From RGIG4576 sp045656705 (GTDB lineage: Bacteria > Bacteroidota > Bacteroidia > Bacteroidales > Muribaculaceae), in assembly GCA_045656705.1 (NCBI GenBank), contig JAZORR010000045.1:1-64000 (forward strand): 64,000 nucleotides of DNA, read 5' to 3'. Under the pieces are notes generated by a model, which did not search any database, had not been told where the DNA came from, and worked only from the letters and a program-made list of their open reading frames with translations. This document shows, piece by piece, positions 52,482 to 61,728 of the stretch. A program made the position numbers and the translations under genes. Each line of letters starts with the position of its first letter. Position 1 is the first letter of the stretch.

Positions 52482-53456
52482 TTAAAGCTTTCTTCCCGAC
52501 ACTACGCCCCAGAAAGTGAGCCACAATATCTTAATATCAAGCCACCAGGTGCGATGGTGCAAGTAGTAAAGATCATATTCCAATCGGCGCAACATCTTCT
52601 CCATAGTGTCGGTGTAGCCATTGTAGATAGTGGCATAACTTGTCACTCCTGGGCGTATCTGATACAAGCAAGTGTAACGCGTATCGTGCTCAAGGATTTG
52701 GTCGATAAAATACTTTCTTTCGGGACGAGGACCTACAAAACTCATGTCACCGCAAAACACATTCCACAATTGTGGCAATTCATCTAAGTGATGTGCTCGC
52801 AAGAAGCTACCAATCTTAGTAAGTCGGTTGTCGTTGGCACCTCCCTGACTACTCAATTGCGGACCATTCTTCTCGGAATCTACACGCATCGAACGGAACT
52901 TATAGATATAGAACGGACGACCAAATCGGCCAATACGCTCCTGAGCATAAATGGCAGGACCTCCATCATCAAGTTTGATTAGGATATAGCAGATAATAAA
53001 CAACGGCAATGCTACTATCAATGCCACCGACGACACAAGAAAATCACACAAACGCTTCACATTACGCTCGAAAGAGTTCATTCCATCTTTCACGAAACCG
53101 GTATCCACGTTATTTTCGGCATTATCCTCGTTACGCAATTTCTTCACCCATCGCAAATAGTCGCCGTCGATGAAATTGTGGTTCAATTCAAACACCACCA
53201 TATCATCATTTTCGGAGATAGTCTTGAGCGATTTATGCATATCATCTACAGCAAAACGGCTCACGATCACGCTCGGCATATCCATCTCATAACAAAAACA
53301 GCGCAAACTGTCGCGACTCTGCTCCTTAGCCCACAGTCGCAACGCATAAGCACTCTTGCCATAAGCCACCCACTGACCGCTCACAGCATTGCGATAAAGA
53401 TACATCTTATCGCTATTGTTATTTTTTTCGTTGATTTCAACTTCTTTTCTATTCAT
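52482..53456 (-). CDS. Undecaprenyl-phosphate sugar phosphotransferase (WcaJ/PglC type)
   Basis: 324 residues. The N-terminal 110 are soluble and lineage specific. One membrane helix at about 136-158 is followed by the bacterial sugar transferase domain with KFRSMRVD, RLTKIGSFLRAHHLDELPQLWNV and GPRPE. The DE pair in LDELPQ is catalytic in PglC. It moves a sugar-1-phosphate onto the lipid carrier and starts repeat-unit synthesis at the inner membrane. It is the last gene of the polysaccharide operon. It lacks the multi-helix N-domain of full WcaJ. Confidence 0.9.
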   Translation of the reverse strand: MNRKEVEINEKNNNSDKMYLYRNAVSGQWVAYGKSAYALRLWAKEQSRDSLRCFCYEMDMPSVIVSRFAVDDMHKSLKTISENDDMVVFELNHNFIDGDYLRWVKKLRNEDNAENNVDTGFVKDGMNSFERNVKRLCDFLVSSVALIVALPLFIICYILIKLDDGGPAIYAQERIGRFGRPFYIYKFRSMRVDSEKNGPQLSSQGGANDNRLTKIGSFLRAHHLDELPQLWNVFCGDMSFVGPRPERKYFIDQILEHDTRYTCLYQIRPGVTSYATIYNGYTDTMEKMLRRLEYDLYYLHHRTWWLDIKILWLTFWGVVSGRKL

Positions 53457-53499
53457 TTTATTGAAATAATCAATTCTAATATTAACAATATTCTATCTT

Positions 53500-54258
53500 T
53501 TACTTCAAATATTTTTTAAGTCCAATCACACCGTATGTTATCATATAATATAATGATTTTAACCAACCTATATTCTCACAATGTCTCAAAATATACCAGT
53601 GCTTAGATATCATATCAAATTTATTAGAAGAACGGCTATTCTTAGATTGTCTATATAATCCTTGCGTAGTATTTGTATTATATGCAACATTTCCACTTCT
53701 AAATATTTCAAGCCAGAAAGCATAGTCTTCTATTGGCACATTCCTAAATCTTGTGCATCCAACTATTGTTGTTTTAACAATAGTTGTTATACATGCTGGT
53801 ACAGAACATATTTTAAGCATATCATTATAATCCGCTTTCTTCTTATAATGTACCACTCTATTAGAACGCTCACCGTTCCACGATATTTTCTCGTAGTCAG
53901 AATATACTATATCATAGTTATTATCAACCATAAAGGATATGCTTTTCTCAAGCATCTTAGGTAGCCAAATATCATCGGCATCTAAAAATGCTATACAAAA
54001 TCCTTTGGCATTATCTAATGATATATTTCTTGGTATAGCTGGCCCCCCTGTATTGTATGAAGTAGAAAATAATCTTATGCGATTGTCCATCTCCACATAA
54101 CTCATGATTATATCCTTTGTATTGTCTGTAGAGCAATCATCACATATTAACAACTCCCAGTTGGAATACGTCTGTGAGATAACAGATTCAATCGCTTCTG
54201 CTATCACATTACCTGCATTGTAGCACGGCATTATTATCGATACCAATTTATCCTTCAC
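53500..54258 (-). CDS. Family 2 glycosyltransferase
   Basis: 252 residues, GT-A fold. It starts at GTG 54258 because no ATG lies before the family N-terminus VSIIMPCYNAGNV. The DDCSTDNT segment (about 41-48) and the metal-binding LDADD (about 94-98) are clear. It transfers a sugar from a nucleotide donor to the growing lipid-linked unit. Acceptor and donor are unknown. The DNA is noticeably AT-rich. Confidence 0.87.
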   Translation of the reverse strand: MKDKLVSIIMPCYNAGNVIAEAIESVISQTYSNWELLICDDCSTDNTKDIIMSYVEMDNRIRLFSTSYNTGGPAIPRNISLDNAKGFCIAFLDADDIWLPKMLEKSISFMVDNNYDIVYSDYEKISWNGERSNRVVHYKKKADYNDMLKICSVPACITTIVKTTIVGCTRFRNVPIEDYAFWLEIFRSGNVAYNTNTTQGLYRQSKNSRSSNKFDMISKHWYILRHCENIGWLKSLYYMITYGVIGLKKYLK

Positions 54259-54307
54259 TTCGAAATATCTAATGTTATATCACTATATTTATCAGTCTCC
54301 CCTCTCT

Positions 54308-55102
54308 TTAATAAAAGCAGCTCTTTATAGTTCCTAAAATTCTTGTCATTAGAAACTTAAATTGATAATTACGATTTCTTAAGGTGTAAACTTTCACATA
54401 TTCCACAATTATTTTAGTGGCATTTATCACCTTATTTAGCAGAGAACGTTTTGTTGTAACTGCACTATTTTCTCTCACACGCCGATAATACACTGCTTTC
54501 TCAGATGTAAAATCTACCCATTCAAATTTATCAGATATAAGAAACATAAACAAACTATCCTCTCCATTTTTAAAACGATTATCAAATCTTCTATTTTCAA
54601 TAAAACTCAAAGGAATAAGTTTCATACATGGACCTGAAAAATATTTTCGAGCTCTTTGATAATTTTGTCTTCCATTCTTTACTCTATCATTATACTGATC
54701 AGTGATAGAATATGAAATTTGCTTCATATTACCATCTAAAAATGCATAAGGATAACACAATGCTATCGTGTTTGCTGATGACATAGCATATAATTCTTCA
54801 AGGTAAAATTCCGACACAAAATCATCATCATCAATAAATGTAATATATTCACCTTGAGCATTATCAAGAGCAATATTACGTGCTTTCGACACTCCCCCTT
54901 CGTCGCATTGTATAAAATTAAAATTCACATCGCTATTTGATATGTATTCCTTTATTTTGCTTTCATAAGGCTCTTTGCAACCATTCAGCACAAGTATTAC
55001 CTCAAAATCTTTTTTCGGAAACGTTTGTTTCTCTATTGAGTCCAAACATTCCCAAATATAATTAGCAGGTTTATATGTAGGTATGATTACAGATATTTTC
55101 AT
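54308..55102 (-). CDS. Family 2 glycosyltransferase
   Basis: 264 residues with ISVIIPTYKPA at the start, NGCKEP, the nucleotide-binding region KARNIALDNAQG and FIDDDD (about 91-96) as the DxD-type metal site. A basic C-terminal part may associate with the membrane. The ATG overlaps the stop of the upstream GT4 gene (ATGA), so the two are translationally coupled. Confidence 0.87.
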   Translation of the reverse strand: MKISVIIPTYKPANYIWECLDSIEKQTFPKKDFEVILVLNGCKEPYESKIKEYISNSDVNFNFIQCDEGGVSKARNIALDNAQGEYITFIDDDDFVSEFYLEELYAMSSANTIALCYPYAFLDGNMKQISYSITDQYNDRVKNGRQNYQRARKYFSGPCMKLIPLSFIENRRFDNRFKNGEDSLFMFLISDKFEWVDFTSEKAVYYRRVRENSAVTTKRSLLNKVINATKIIVEYVKVYTLRNRNYQFKFLMTRILGTIKSCFY

Positions 55103-56184
55103 AATGCCAATAGTATATATTCGTTTGAAGCATTTACGATATCATATTTATCAAATGAATCTCTACTACATTGCTTCATTTTATTAATATCATCAACCGT
55201 ATAACTCAAAAACTCCTTCACTGCTTTATAATAGTCTTCGGCAGAACTACTTGCCGATAACACACCATTCACCCCTGACTTTATCACATCTACGATACCT
55301 CCCACAGGTGAACAAATCGGAATACATCCTACCGATAGTGTTTCAAGCAAAGTCATCGGCATCCCTTCCCATATACTTGGAAGACACATAGCATCCGAGT
55401 ATGCAAGCATTGAAGGAATATCGTTACACTGCCCCAAATATACAATTCTTTCACAAAAATAGTAATTAATTTTATTATATATATCATTATCATCGTTAGG
55501 CCCTACAATTAATAACACAACATCAACTCCTTCATCAATTATTTGCTTAAATACTTTACATAACACTTCTTGATTCTTAGCCTCAGTTATTCTACCTGGA
55601 TGCACAAAAATCTTTGTATGCTGCGTTATCCTATATTTTTTTATGAAATCATTTATCGATTCATTCACTTCAGGCCGTGGTACTCCGTTATATATCAGTT
55701 TAGAGTTACATTGATACAATTCAACAAATGACTGTTGTGATGGCAATGAAATGGAGATAGGTGTTACCCAATTCTGGTCAAATATATATTTTTTAAATCT
55801 ATATAATCTTCCACTCCATCCTATATTCTCCTTTCGCGCATCAGTGTGTATTGTATAACAAAACTTTACTTTTTTATGCAATAGTATTATTGCCATTACA
55901 TAATATTGGATTGCCCCATGCATATACACCACATCAAATTTATTTTCGGCAATAAACTTATACACATTGTAAATCTCTTTTAAAGAGAAACCTTTATTTA
56001 CTTTGCCTAATGTAACTCTCTTCACCTCCGAAGATAGTTTAAACCAAAACAAATCCGACTCAATTGGTGTGAAAATACTACACACTGTCACATCGTGTGA
56101 CTTTGACATTTCATTTGCCAAACCACAGATCATAGATTCAATACCACCTCCCGACATTGATGGATGTATATGCAATACTTTCAT
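55099..56184 (-). CDS. Family 4 glycosyltransferase
   Basis: 361 residues, GT-B fold. The N-terminus HPSMSGGGIESMI (about 7-19) is the acceptor-side glycine loop; the C-terminal half has HPGRITEAKNQEVL (around 195-208) and the E-x7-E region SIWEGMPMTLLE (about 276-287). It is a retaining transferase. Its start overlaps the wzy stop by one base (TAATG). Confidence 0.9.
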   Translation of the reverse strand: MKVLHIHPSMSGGGIESMICGLANEMSKSHDVTVCSIFTPIESDLFWFKLSSEVKRVTLGKVNKGFSLKEIYNVYKFIAENKFDVVYMHGAIQYYVMAIILLHKKVKFCYTIHTDARKENIGWSGRLYRFKKYIFDQNWVTPISISLPSQQSFVELYQCNSKLIYNGVPRPEVNESINDFIKKYRITQHTKIFVHPGRITEAKNQEVLCKVFKQIIDEGVDVVLLIVGPNDDNDIYNKINYYFCERIVYLGQCNDIPSMLAYSDAMCLPSIWEGMPMTLLETLSVGCIPICSPVGGIVDVIKSGVNGVLSASSSAEDYYKAVKEFLSYTVDDINKMKQCSRDSFDKYDIVNASNEYILLAL

Positions 56185-57368
56185 TATTTGATATGTTTTA
56201 AATTTCTATATTTAAAATTAAAGTATGTTTCACTATGAGATGCTACAAGGATAAAAAAGCCTATCAGCCATAAGGATGCATAAAACACATAAAACATTTG
56301 GTCCAATAAATAAAAACACCCAAAGACTGTGAAATATAAAAACATCTTATCTTTTGTATGTTTGTATCTTTTCATTTGACGCTTAAAGAATAAGTATACT
56401 ATATACGTATATATTAACATACCTATCAATCCTGTACCAGCCCATAATTCAAGGAATGTGTTATGAGAAAAAGCCTTCTCATATGTAAACAGTCTCACAC
56501 AACTTGGGCCCACTCCTACAAACATATTATTCAACCCTAATTCTACACTTTCCTTAATAAGCACAAAACGTGAGTCCTCAGTAAACGAACGTTGCGAACG
56601 CTCCGCCAAGTAACTTTCCCCATATTGCAACATGATATAGTCATAAAAATATATTACTATACATATGACCAAACACAATAACAGCAATATTGTTTTCCAA
56701 TTGCCAAATTTCACATATCTCAAATATATAAGAATAGTGATAAGTGGAACTTGCAATAACAATACCTGACGTGATGCTGTGATAATTGAAATCCATAATG
56801 ACAATGGTACCACTAAAAAGAATGCCATATTAAACACCTTTTTCAACCACTTCTTTTGTATGATTTCACCCATTATAAACACGCTAAATGTCAGGAAGAA
56901 AGTATAATATGCCAATGTATTAGCATTCAATTTTTCATCACCCACACGTTCGCGCCCACCAATTTTATCCATAAACAACATAATATTATTGATTGCATAA
57001 TCCATTGTTCCAATATATAAAACAATATACAATAGATACAACCATACTATCATTTTTGGATTCTTGGCTTGTGAAGCAAATATATAACACAAAAGTATAC
57101 ATCCTAATATCTGCTTCAATTGTTCTGCTGAATTTGCAATATTTACCGAAAACGGAGTAACAAACAACACCCAACAATATAACAACAGCAATAGCCCCAT
57201 ATACTCATTCACCTTTATCTTACATTGATGTAAAAAGGTAATCATAAATGCAACAGGAAGAGCTATATACAACGATATAGGATTTAATACCTCATTCAAG
57301 GAAACTGATGCTGCAAAAAATAGCAGCATCATAATGATGATTGTAAATAACTTATTTTGTCGTAACAT
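56184..57368 (-). CDS. wzy: O-antigen polymerase/ligase-like membrane protein (Wzy)
   Basis: 394 residues from the ATG at 57368 (MLRQNKLF); the in-frame codons upstream overlap the acetyltransferase gene. About ten to twelve membrane helices and a periplasmic loop near 270-320 (FVGVGPSCVRLF and AFSHNTFLELWAGTGLIG) with the conserved HN-x-FLE pattern of Wzy/WaaL proteins. It probably polymerises repeat units flipped by the Wzx protein of the same operon. Sequence identity in this family is low, so the call rests on topology, motif and neighbours. Confidence 0.8.
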   Translation of the reverse strand: MLRQNKLFTIIIMMLLFFAASVSLNEVLNPISLYIALPVAFMITFLHQCKIKVNEYMGLLLLLYCWVLFVTPFSVNIANSAEQLKQILGCILLCYIFASQAKNPKMIVWLYLLYIVLYIGTMDYAINNIMLFMDKIGGRERVGDEKLNANTLAYYTFFLTFSVFIMGEIIQKKWLKKVFNMAFFLVVPLSLWISIITASRQVLLLQVPLITILIYLRYVKFGNWKTILLLLCLVICIVIYFYDYIMLQYGESYLAERSQRSFTEDSRFVLIKESVELGLNNMFVGVGPSCVRLFTYEKAFSHNTFLELWAGTGLIGMLIYTYIVYLFFKRQMKRYKHTKDKMFLYFTVFGCFYLLDQMFYVFYASLWLIGFFILVASHSETYFNFKYRNLKHIK

Positions 57369-57381
57369 ATTATTTTTCAAG

Positions 57382-57990
57382 TTATTTATCTTCAAAATAA
57401 CGAGGAAGTTTATCGATATCAGTCTTGACCACTCTCGCAGGATTTCCTGCAACGATACAATTTGCAGGTACATCCTTTGTGACCACAGAATTAGCTGCCA
57501 CAACACTACCATCACCTATTGTCACACCTTTACAAATTCTACTATTTGCACCAATCCAACAGTTTACACCTATAATAATTGGTGCATTATCAGAATATAT
57601 CCAACTTCGTTCAATTGATCCAGGCAATGTTTTTCTCATAATTAATCGATCCAATGGATTGACTGGATGATTATTATTATCACATATTGTAACATTCTCT
57701 GCAATTGCAGAATATTCACCTATAATCACTTTATTAACACATAGCACTTTAGAATTTTCTCCAATTTTAGAAAAATCCCTCATTTCTATTTTTCCGTTAT
57801 ACGAGCTTATTAAATGTCCTTCCATTATTACTCGGTCACCCAAAACTATATCGTCTTTTGTACTACCTCTAAGCAGACTCACGAGTGAATGATATTGAAA
57901 AATACAATTCTTACCAAATGTAATTTTCTTCTTCATTGCACTCACTTTAAAGTATGTCAATATTTTTATTATAAAGCCTTTCATATACAT
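57382..57990 (-). CDS. Hexapeptide-repeat acyltransferase
   Basis: 202 residues. The left-handed beta-helix runs from about 45 to 185 and ends with the typical GVTIGDGSVVAANSVVTKDVP and GNPARVVK motif of O-acetyltransferases in the CatB/LacA/WcaF group. The catalytic His is probably in the ICDNNNHPVNP loop. It would acetylate a sugar of the polysaccharide in the cytoplasm. One of two such genes in the operon. Confidence 0.85.
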   Translation of the reverse strand: MYMKGFIIKILTYFKVSAMKKKITFGKNCIFQYHSLVSLLRGSTKDDIVLGDRVIMEGHLISSYNGKIEMRDFSKIGENSKVLCVNKVIIGEYSAIAENVTICDNNNHPVNPLDRLIMRKTLPGSIERSWIYSDNAPIIIGVNCWIGANSRICKGVTIGDGSVVAANSVVTKDVPANCIVAGNPARVVKTDIDKLPRYFEDK

Positions 57991-57994
57991 ATTT

Positions 57995-59503
57995 TTATTT
58001 TCTTATAAATTTTAAAATTTGATCTCGTTCATTCGAAGCAAATACCACATTCACATATAGAAAAAGGTATAAAATTACCACTACTGCCATTTGTGCTATT
58101 TTTGTCAAAATACCGAATTCTAATATACCGTAGCAATATATAGTTCCCTCTACTATGCCCACAAATAACAACATTGGCAATAGTATTGATTGTACACTAA
58201 ATCTCACTACATCATATTTTACACTTTTATATGAAAAATATATGTTAACAATCAACATAAGCAACTGAGCTACTATCATCACATAAAACACCACATTTAC
58301 ATGATACCCTACATTAAAGAGAATATACCCAGCTGGGATTATAGCAAATAAGATCATTGATAATGTTATTTGATACCACTTAATTTCACCCACCGCATAA
58401 ATCACTCTATTCAAACCAGATGTCAATTGCATAATTACAAACACATACATCATCAACGAACAAAACTCTACGGAGTATTGTGGTATATCTCCCAACCATA
58501 TTTTAAATATTTCAGGCATAAACACCATCAGTGGTATCGCTGTAATTGAAGATATTAAAAACGATAACTTTGAAGATATAATCGCTACTCTTATCATCTT
58601 ATCACTATCACCAGCTCCATACGCTTGCATTATTGAAGGCGAGAACACAGTTGTTATTGTCGATGCCAATGTCATTACCAATCCATTTACTTGGTTAGCA
58701 ATTCCATATGCAGCATTCACCAACACTCCAAAAAACACATTCAATAGCACAGCCACACCTTGATTTCTAATTAGCACAGCTGAAGAACCCAATGTATTCC
58801 AACCTACAAAGCCAAACATTTCTTTCAGCATAACCTTATTTTTCATTTTTTCTATAATTAGGCGACTTTCAGCATACTTCACTCTGCACCACCAGTATTT
58901 CATCCCAGCACTAACCAGCAATGCAAGCAATATCAGTGCCGTGTATATTTCAAGTTTATTGTCAACAATAAACAATAAAGCTATCGAAGCACCTAATCGC
59001 AACAAGCAGTTCAAGACCTCAGTTACCGCCCATACATATATATCCTCATGCGCGTTCATTGCAGCTGAATATGGTACTTGAAACAATGTGAAAGCCGATG
59101 ATACTATCATAATATCATAAATGACATGCGATGTCATATGCGATTCTATTGGGATATTCAGGATGTGGTTGATTAGTAGTGGTTGCAGTAGCAAAAGCAC
59201 CAATATTAAGCACATCGCAAGAATGGTATGTATCAAAAAACTTGAATTGAAATATTGACTCAACTTCTCTTTGTTTTTCTCTCCTATTGCTATCGATAAA
59301 TATCGCTGAGTAGATACCATTAAAGCCCCATTTAAGAATGACAACAAAACAATCACACTTGATATCAAACTATATAAACCAAAATCATTCACACCAAGAC
59401 ATCTCAACACAATTCTTGTTGAGATAAGCGTAATAATCGTGTTTATAATTATCTTTATATATACAGCGATTGTATTTACTAAAACTTTTCTTGAATGAGT
59501 CAT
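57995..59503 (-). CDS. wzx: Polysaccharide flippase (Wzx, MOP/MATE superfamily)
   Basis: 502 residues with about fourteen hydrophobic helices. The N-terminus VLVNTIAVYIKIIINTIITL and the RIVLRCLGVNDFGLYSL segment are typical for Bacteroidota polysaccharide exporters. It flips lipid-linked repeat units across the inner membrane. The gene lies 5 bases after the upstream acyltransferase. Confidence 0.9.
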   Translation of the reverse strand: MTHSRKVLVNTIAVYIKIIINTIITLISTRIVLRCLGVNDFGLYSLISSVIVLLSFLNGALMVSTQRYLSIAIGEKNKEKLSQYFNSSFLIHTILAMCLILVLLLLQPLLINHILNIPIESHMTSHVIYDIMIVSSAFTLFQVPYSAAMNAHEDIYVWAVTEVLNCLLRLGASIALLFIVDNKLEIYTALILLALLVSAGMKYWWCRVKYAESRLIIEKMKNKVMLKEMFGFVGWNTLGSSAVLIRNQGVAVLLNVFFGVLVNAAYGIANQVNGLVMTLASTITTVFSPSIMQAYGAGDSDKMIRVAIISSKLSFLISSITAIPLMVFMPEIFKIWLGDIPQYSVEFCSLMMYVFVIMQLTSGLNRVIYAVGEIKWYQITLSMILFAIIPAGYILFNVGYHVNVVFYVMIVAQLLMLIVNIYFSYKSVKYDVVRFSVQSILLPMLLFVGIVEGTIYCYGILEFGILTKIAQMAVVVILYLFLYVNVVFASNERDQILKFIRK

Positions 59504-59508
59504 TTATT

Positions 59509-60054
59509 TCAATCTAATAATCGTGATCTAATCAATTTAGCAGGCGCACCTCCCACTATAGAATATTTTGGGAAATCTTTTGTCAACACGCTACCCATAG
59601 CCACTATAGAACCTTTCTTTATATGACGACCAGGGGTAAGTAATGACCGCAAACCAATCCAACAATCATCCTCAATGATGGTTTGCTTTGCTTGTGAAAA
59701 TCCTTGCTCATTTATCGGCACATCAGTAGACGAAAATTCATGATTCCGATTAAGTATAAAAACATATCTACTTATAATCACATTTTTACCTATTATTGTA
59801 TCGCTTGGGATTTCAGTATGCTCGCCTATACCACTATAATCGCCCATCTCTATACCTTTTCCACTACCAAAGTTTACACAACGATTTATTGTACTAATCT
59901 TTCCTGCTTTTTTGAATATATGTTTACAAAGGAAAACCCTAAAAGCATTTGAGATTTTGCCTCCAAGCCACCAAGGTCTATAACTATTTGGTAAATAATA
60001 TGCTATTCCGTAATATAAAATTAAACATATTACTTTTTTCACTTTCATCATCAT
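59509..60054 (-). CDS. Hexapeptide-repeat acyltransferase (WcaF-like)
   Basis: 181 residues with a short basic, partly hydrophobic N-terminus (YLPNSYRPWWLGG) and a beta-helix of about 50-170. The loop LNRNHEFSST carries the likely catalytic histidine; GSVLTKDFPKYSIVGGAPAKLI closes the fold. It is the second O-acetyltransferase candidate of the operon. Confidence 0.85.
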   Translation of the reverse strand: MMMKVKKVICLILYYGIAYYLPNSYRPWWLGGKISNAFRVFLCKHIFKKAGKISTINRCVNFGSGKGIEMGDYSGIGEHTEIPSDTIIGKNVIISRYVFILNRNHEFSSTDVPINEQGFSQAKQTIIEDDCWIGLRSLLTPGRHIKKGSIVAMGSVLTKDFPKYSIVGGAPAKLIRSRLLD

Positions 60055-60089
60055 AGTTATTTCGTTCTTTTTATTTTTTGTAGATCATT

Positions 60090-61328
60090 TCAGTCGCGGC
60101 GGAAGATGTCGCGAGTGTACACTTTTTCTTTCACATCGTCGAGGATAGTGTCGTAGCGGTTGGCAATGATGGCTTGCGATTGGCTTTTAAACTCTTCCAA
60201 ATCGTTCACCACTCTGCTACCGAAGAATGTAGAACCATCTTCGAGAGTAGGTTCGTAGATTATCACTTCGGCTCCTTTAGCCTTGATGCGTTTCATCACG
60301 CCTTGAATCGACGATTGGCGGAAGTTATCGCTATTGGTTTTCATTGTCAAGCGATACACCCCTATCACACACTTATGTTCGGCCTTTGCATCGTAGTCAC
60401 CACAGTTGCAATAGTCGTAGTAACCTGCCATATTCAGCACTTGGTCGGCAATGAAATCCTTACGAGTGCGATTGCTCTCCACGATAGCCGAAATCATATT
60501 TTGAGGCACATCTTGATAGTTGGCAAGCAATTGCTTGGTATCTTTTGGCAAACAATATCCTCCGTAACCAAACGATGGATTATTGTAATGCGATCCTATG
60601 CGTGGATCCAGTCCCACACCCTCTATCACCTGACGAGAATCGAGCCCCTTAATTTCGGCGTAAGTATCTAATTCGTTGAAAAAACTTACTCGCAAAGCCA
60701 GATATGTATTAGCAAATAGTTTCACAGCCTCGGCCTCGGTGAGTCCCATAAAGAGCATATCCACATTTTCGGCCAAAGCACCCTCCCTCAGCAACGAGGC
60801 AAATCGGCGAGCCTCTGCATCGAGGCGTTCATCACCTTCAGGACGGCCCACAATGATGCGACTTGGATACAGATTGTCGTATAGAGCCTTGCTCTCACGC
60901 AAAAATTCAGGAGAGAAGATAATGTTTTCGCTACCCATCTTTTCACGCACACTCTCGGTGTACCCCACAGGCACTGTGCTCTTTATCACCATAATAGCAT
61001 CGGCATTCACACGCTTCACAGCCGCAATCACCGATTCCACTGCCGAAGTGTCGAAAAAGTTGCGTTTGCTATCGTAATTGGTAGGAGCAGCTATCACCAC
61101 AAAATCGGCACCTTCGTAAGCCTCATCTGCGTTGAGCGTAGCCTTGAGATTTAGAGTCTTTTCCTGGAGATATTTTTCGATATACTCGTCTTGTATAGGC
61201 GATTTTCGGCTATTAATCATATCCACCTTTTCGGGTACAATATCCACAGCCACCACCTCGTTGTGCTGAGCCAACAAGATGGCGATACTCATTCCCACAT
61301 ATCCTGTACCTACTACTGCTATTTTCAT
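60090..61328 (-). CDS. ugd: UDP-glucose 6-dehydrogenase
   Basis: 412 residues. The NAD site GTGYVG is at 7-12; K203 and the KLFANTYLALR helix bind substrate; the catalytic C259 is in FGYGGYCLPKDT. It makes UDP-glucuronate, so the polysaccharide probably contains a uronic acid. It is the first gene of the operon, with a consensus promoter about 16 bases upstream of the predicted leader. Other nucleotide-sugar dehydrogenases (UDP-ManNAc) are possible but the motif set fits Ugd. Confidence 0.93.
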   Translation of the reverse strand: MKIAVVGTGYVGMSIAILLAQHNEVVAVDIVPEKVDMINSRKSPIQDEYIEKYLQEKTLNLKATLNADEAYEGADFVVIAAPTNYDSKRNFFDTSAVESVIAAVKRVNADAIMVIKSTVPVGYTESVREKMGSENIIFSPEFLRESKALYDNLYPSRIIVGRPEGDERLDAEARRFASLLREGALAENVDMLFMGLTEAEAVKLFANTYLALRVSFFNELDTYAEIKGLDSRQVIEGVGLDPRIGSHYNNPSFGYGGYCLPKDTKQLLANYQDVPQNMISAIVESNRTRKDFIADQVLNMAGYYDYCNCGDYDAKAEHKCVIGVYRLTMKTNSDNFRQSSIQGVMKRIKAKGAEVIIYEPTLEDGSTFFGSRVVNDLEEFKSQSQAIIANRYDTILDDVKEKVYTRDIFRRD

Positions 61329-61350
61329 ATCATCGTGCTTATAAATTAGA

Positions 61351-61381
61351 CAAAATTAGTGATAATCCATCAGAAAAACAA
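61351..61381 (-). promoter_or_regulatory. Promoter of the polysaccharide operon
   Basis: On the minus strand TTG (61379-61381), 20 bases, then TAATTTTG (61351-61358). Start near 61344. No flanking inverted repeats are seen, so this promoter does not look invertible. Confidence 0.75.
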
Positions 61382-61434
61382 CCCCATACAGGAGATTCCA
61401 CACCACCAATGCCAATTTTCAGAAAAACAGACAC

Positions 61435-61467
61435 AAAAAAAGCGAAAACTCCTAAGAGTTTCCGCTT
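61435..61467 (-). terminator. Terminator of tRNA-His
   Basis: On the minus strand AAGCGGAAACTC and GAGTTTTCGCTT pair with one G-T around TTAG and run into six T. It starts 7 bases after the tRNA. Confidence 0.85.
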
Positions 61468-61473
61468 ATGAAG

Positions 61474-61548
<75 letters not shown>

Positions 61549-61566
61549 ATGTTGATTTAACGAGTG

Positions 61567-61597
61567 CAAAGGTACAACCTTTTTTTGATTCGTGCAA
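61567..61597 (-). promoter_or_regulatory. Promoter of tRNA-His
   Basis: On the minus strand TTG (61595-61597), 20 bases, then TACCTTTG (61567-61574). Start near 61560, 12 bases before the tRNA. Confidence 0.85.
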
Positions 61598-61670
61598 GCA
61601 TTATCGCATTTTTTCTCAAAAAAAGTTCATTTCTCCCAACAAACAACACTTCCCCAGCTCCTCCAATACG

Positions 61671-61711
61671 CAAAAATGTGCGAAGAAAACCAAATTCCCC
61701 GCACATTTTTA
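61671..61711 (-). terminator. Terminator of nagA
   Basis: AAAAATGTGCG and CGCACATTTTT pair perfectly over 11 bases around a 17-19 base loop, 18 bases after the nagA stop. Confidence 0.75.
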
Positions 61712-61728
61712 TTAGAATATCAATCTCC

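Noticed and set aside
61329..61473. Invertible promoter of the Bacteroides capsule type
   Set aside because: No flanking inverted repeats, no UpxY/UpxZ-like antiterminator genes and no invertase nearby.
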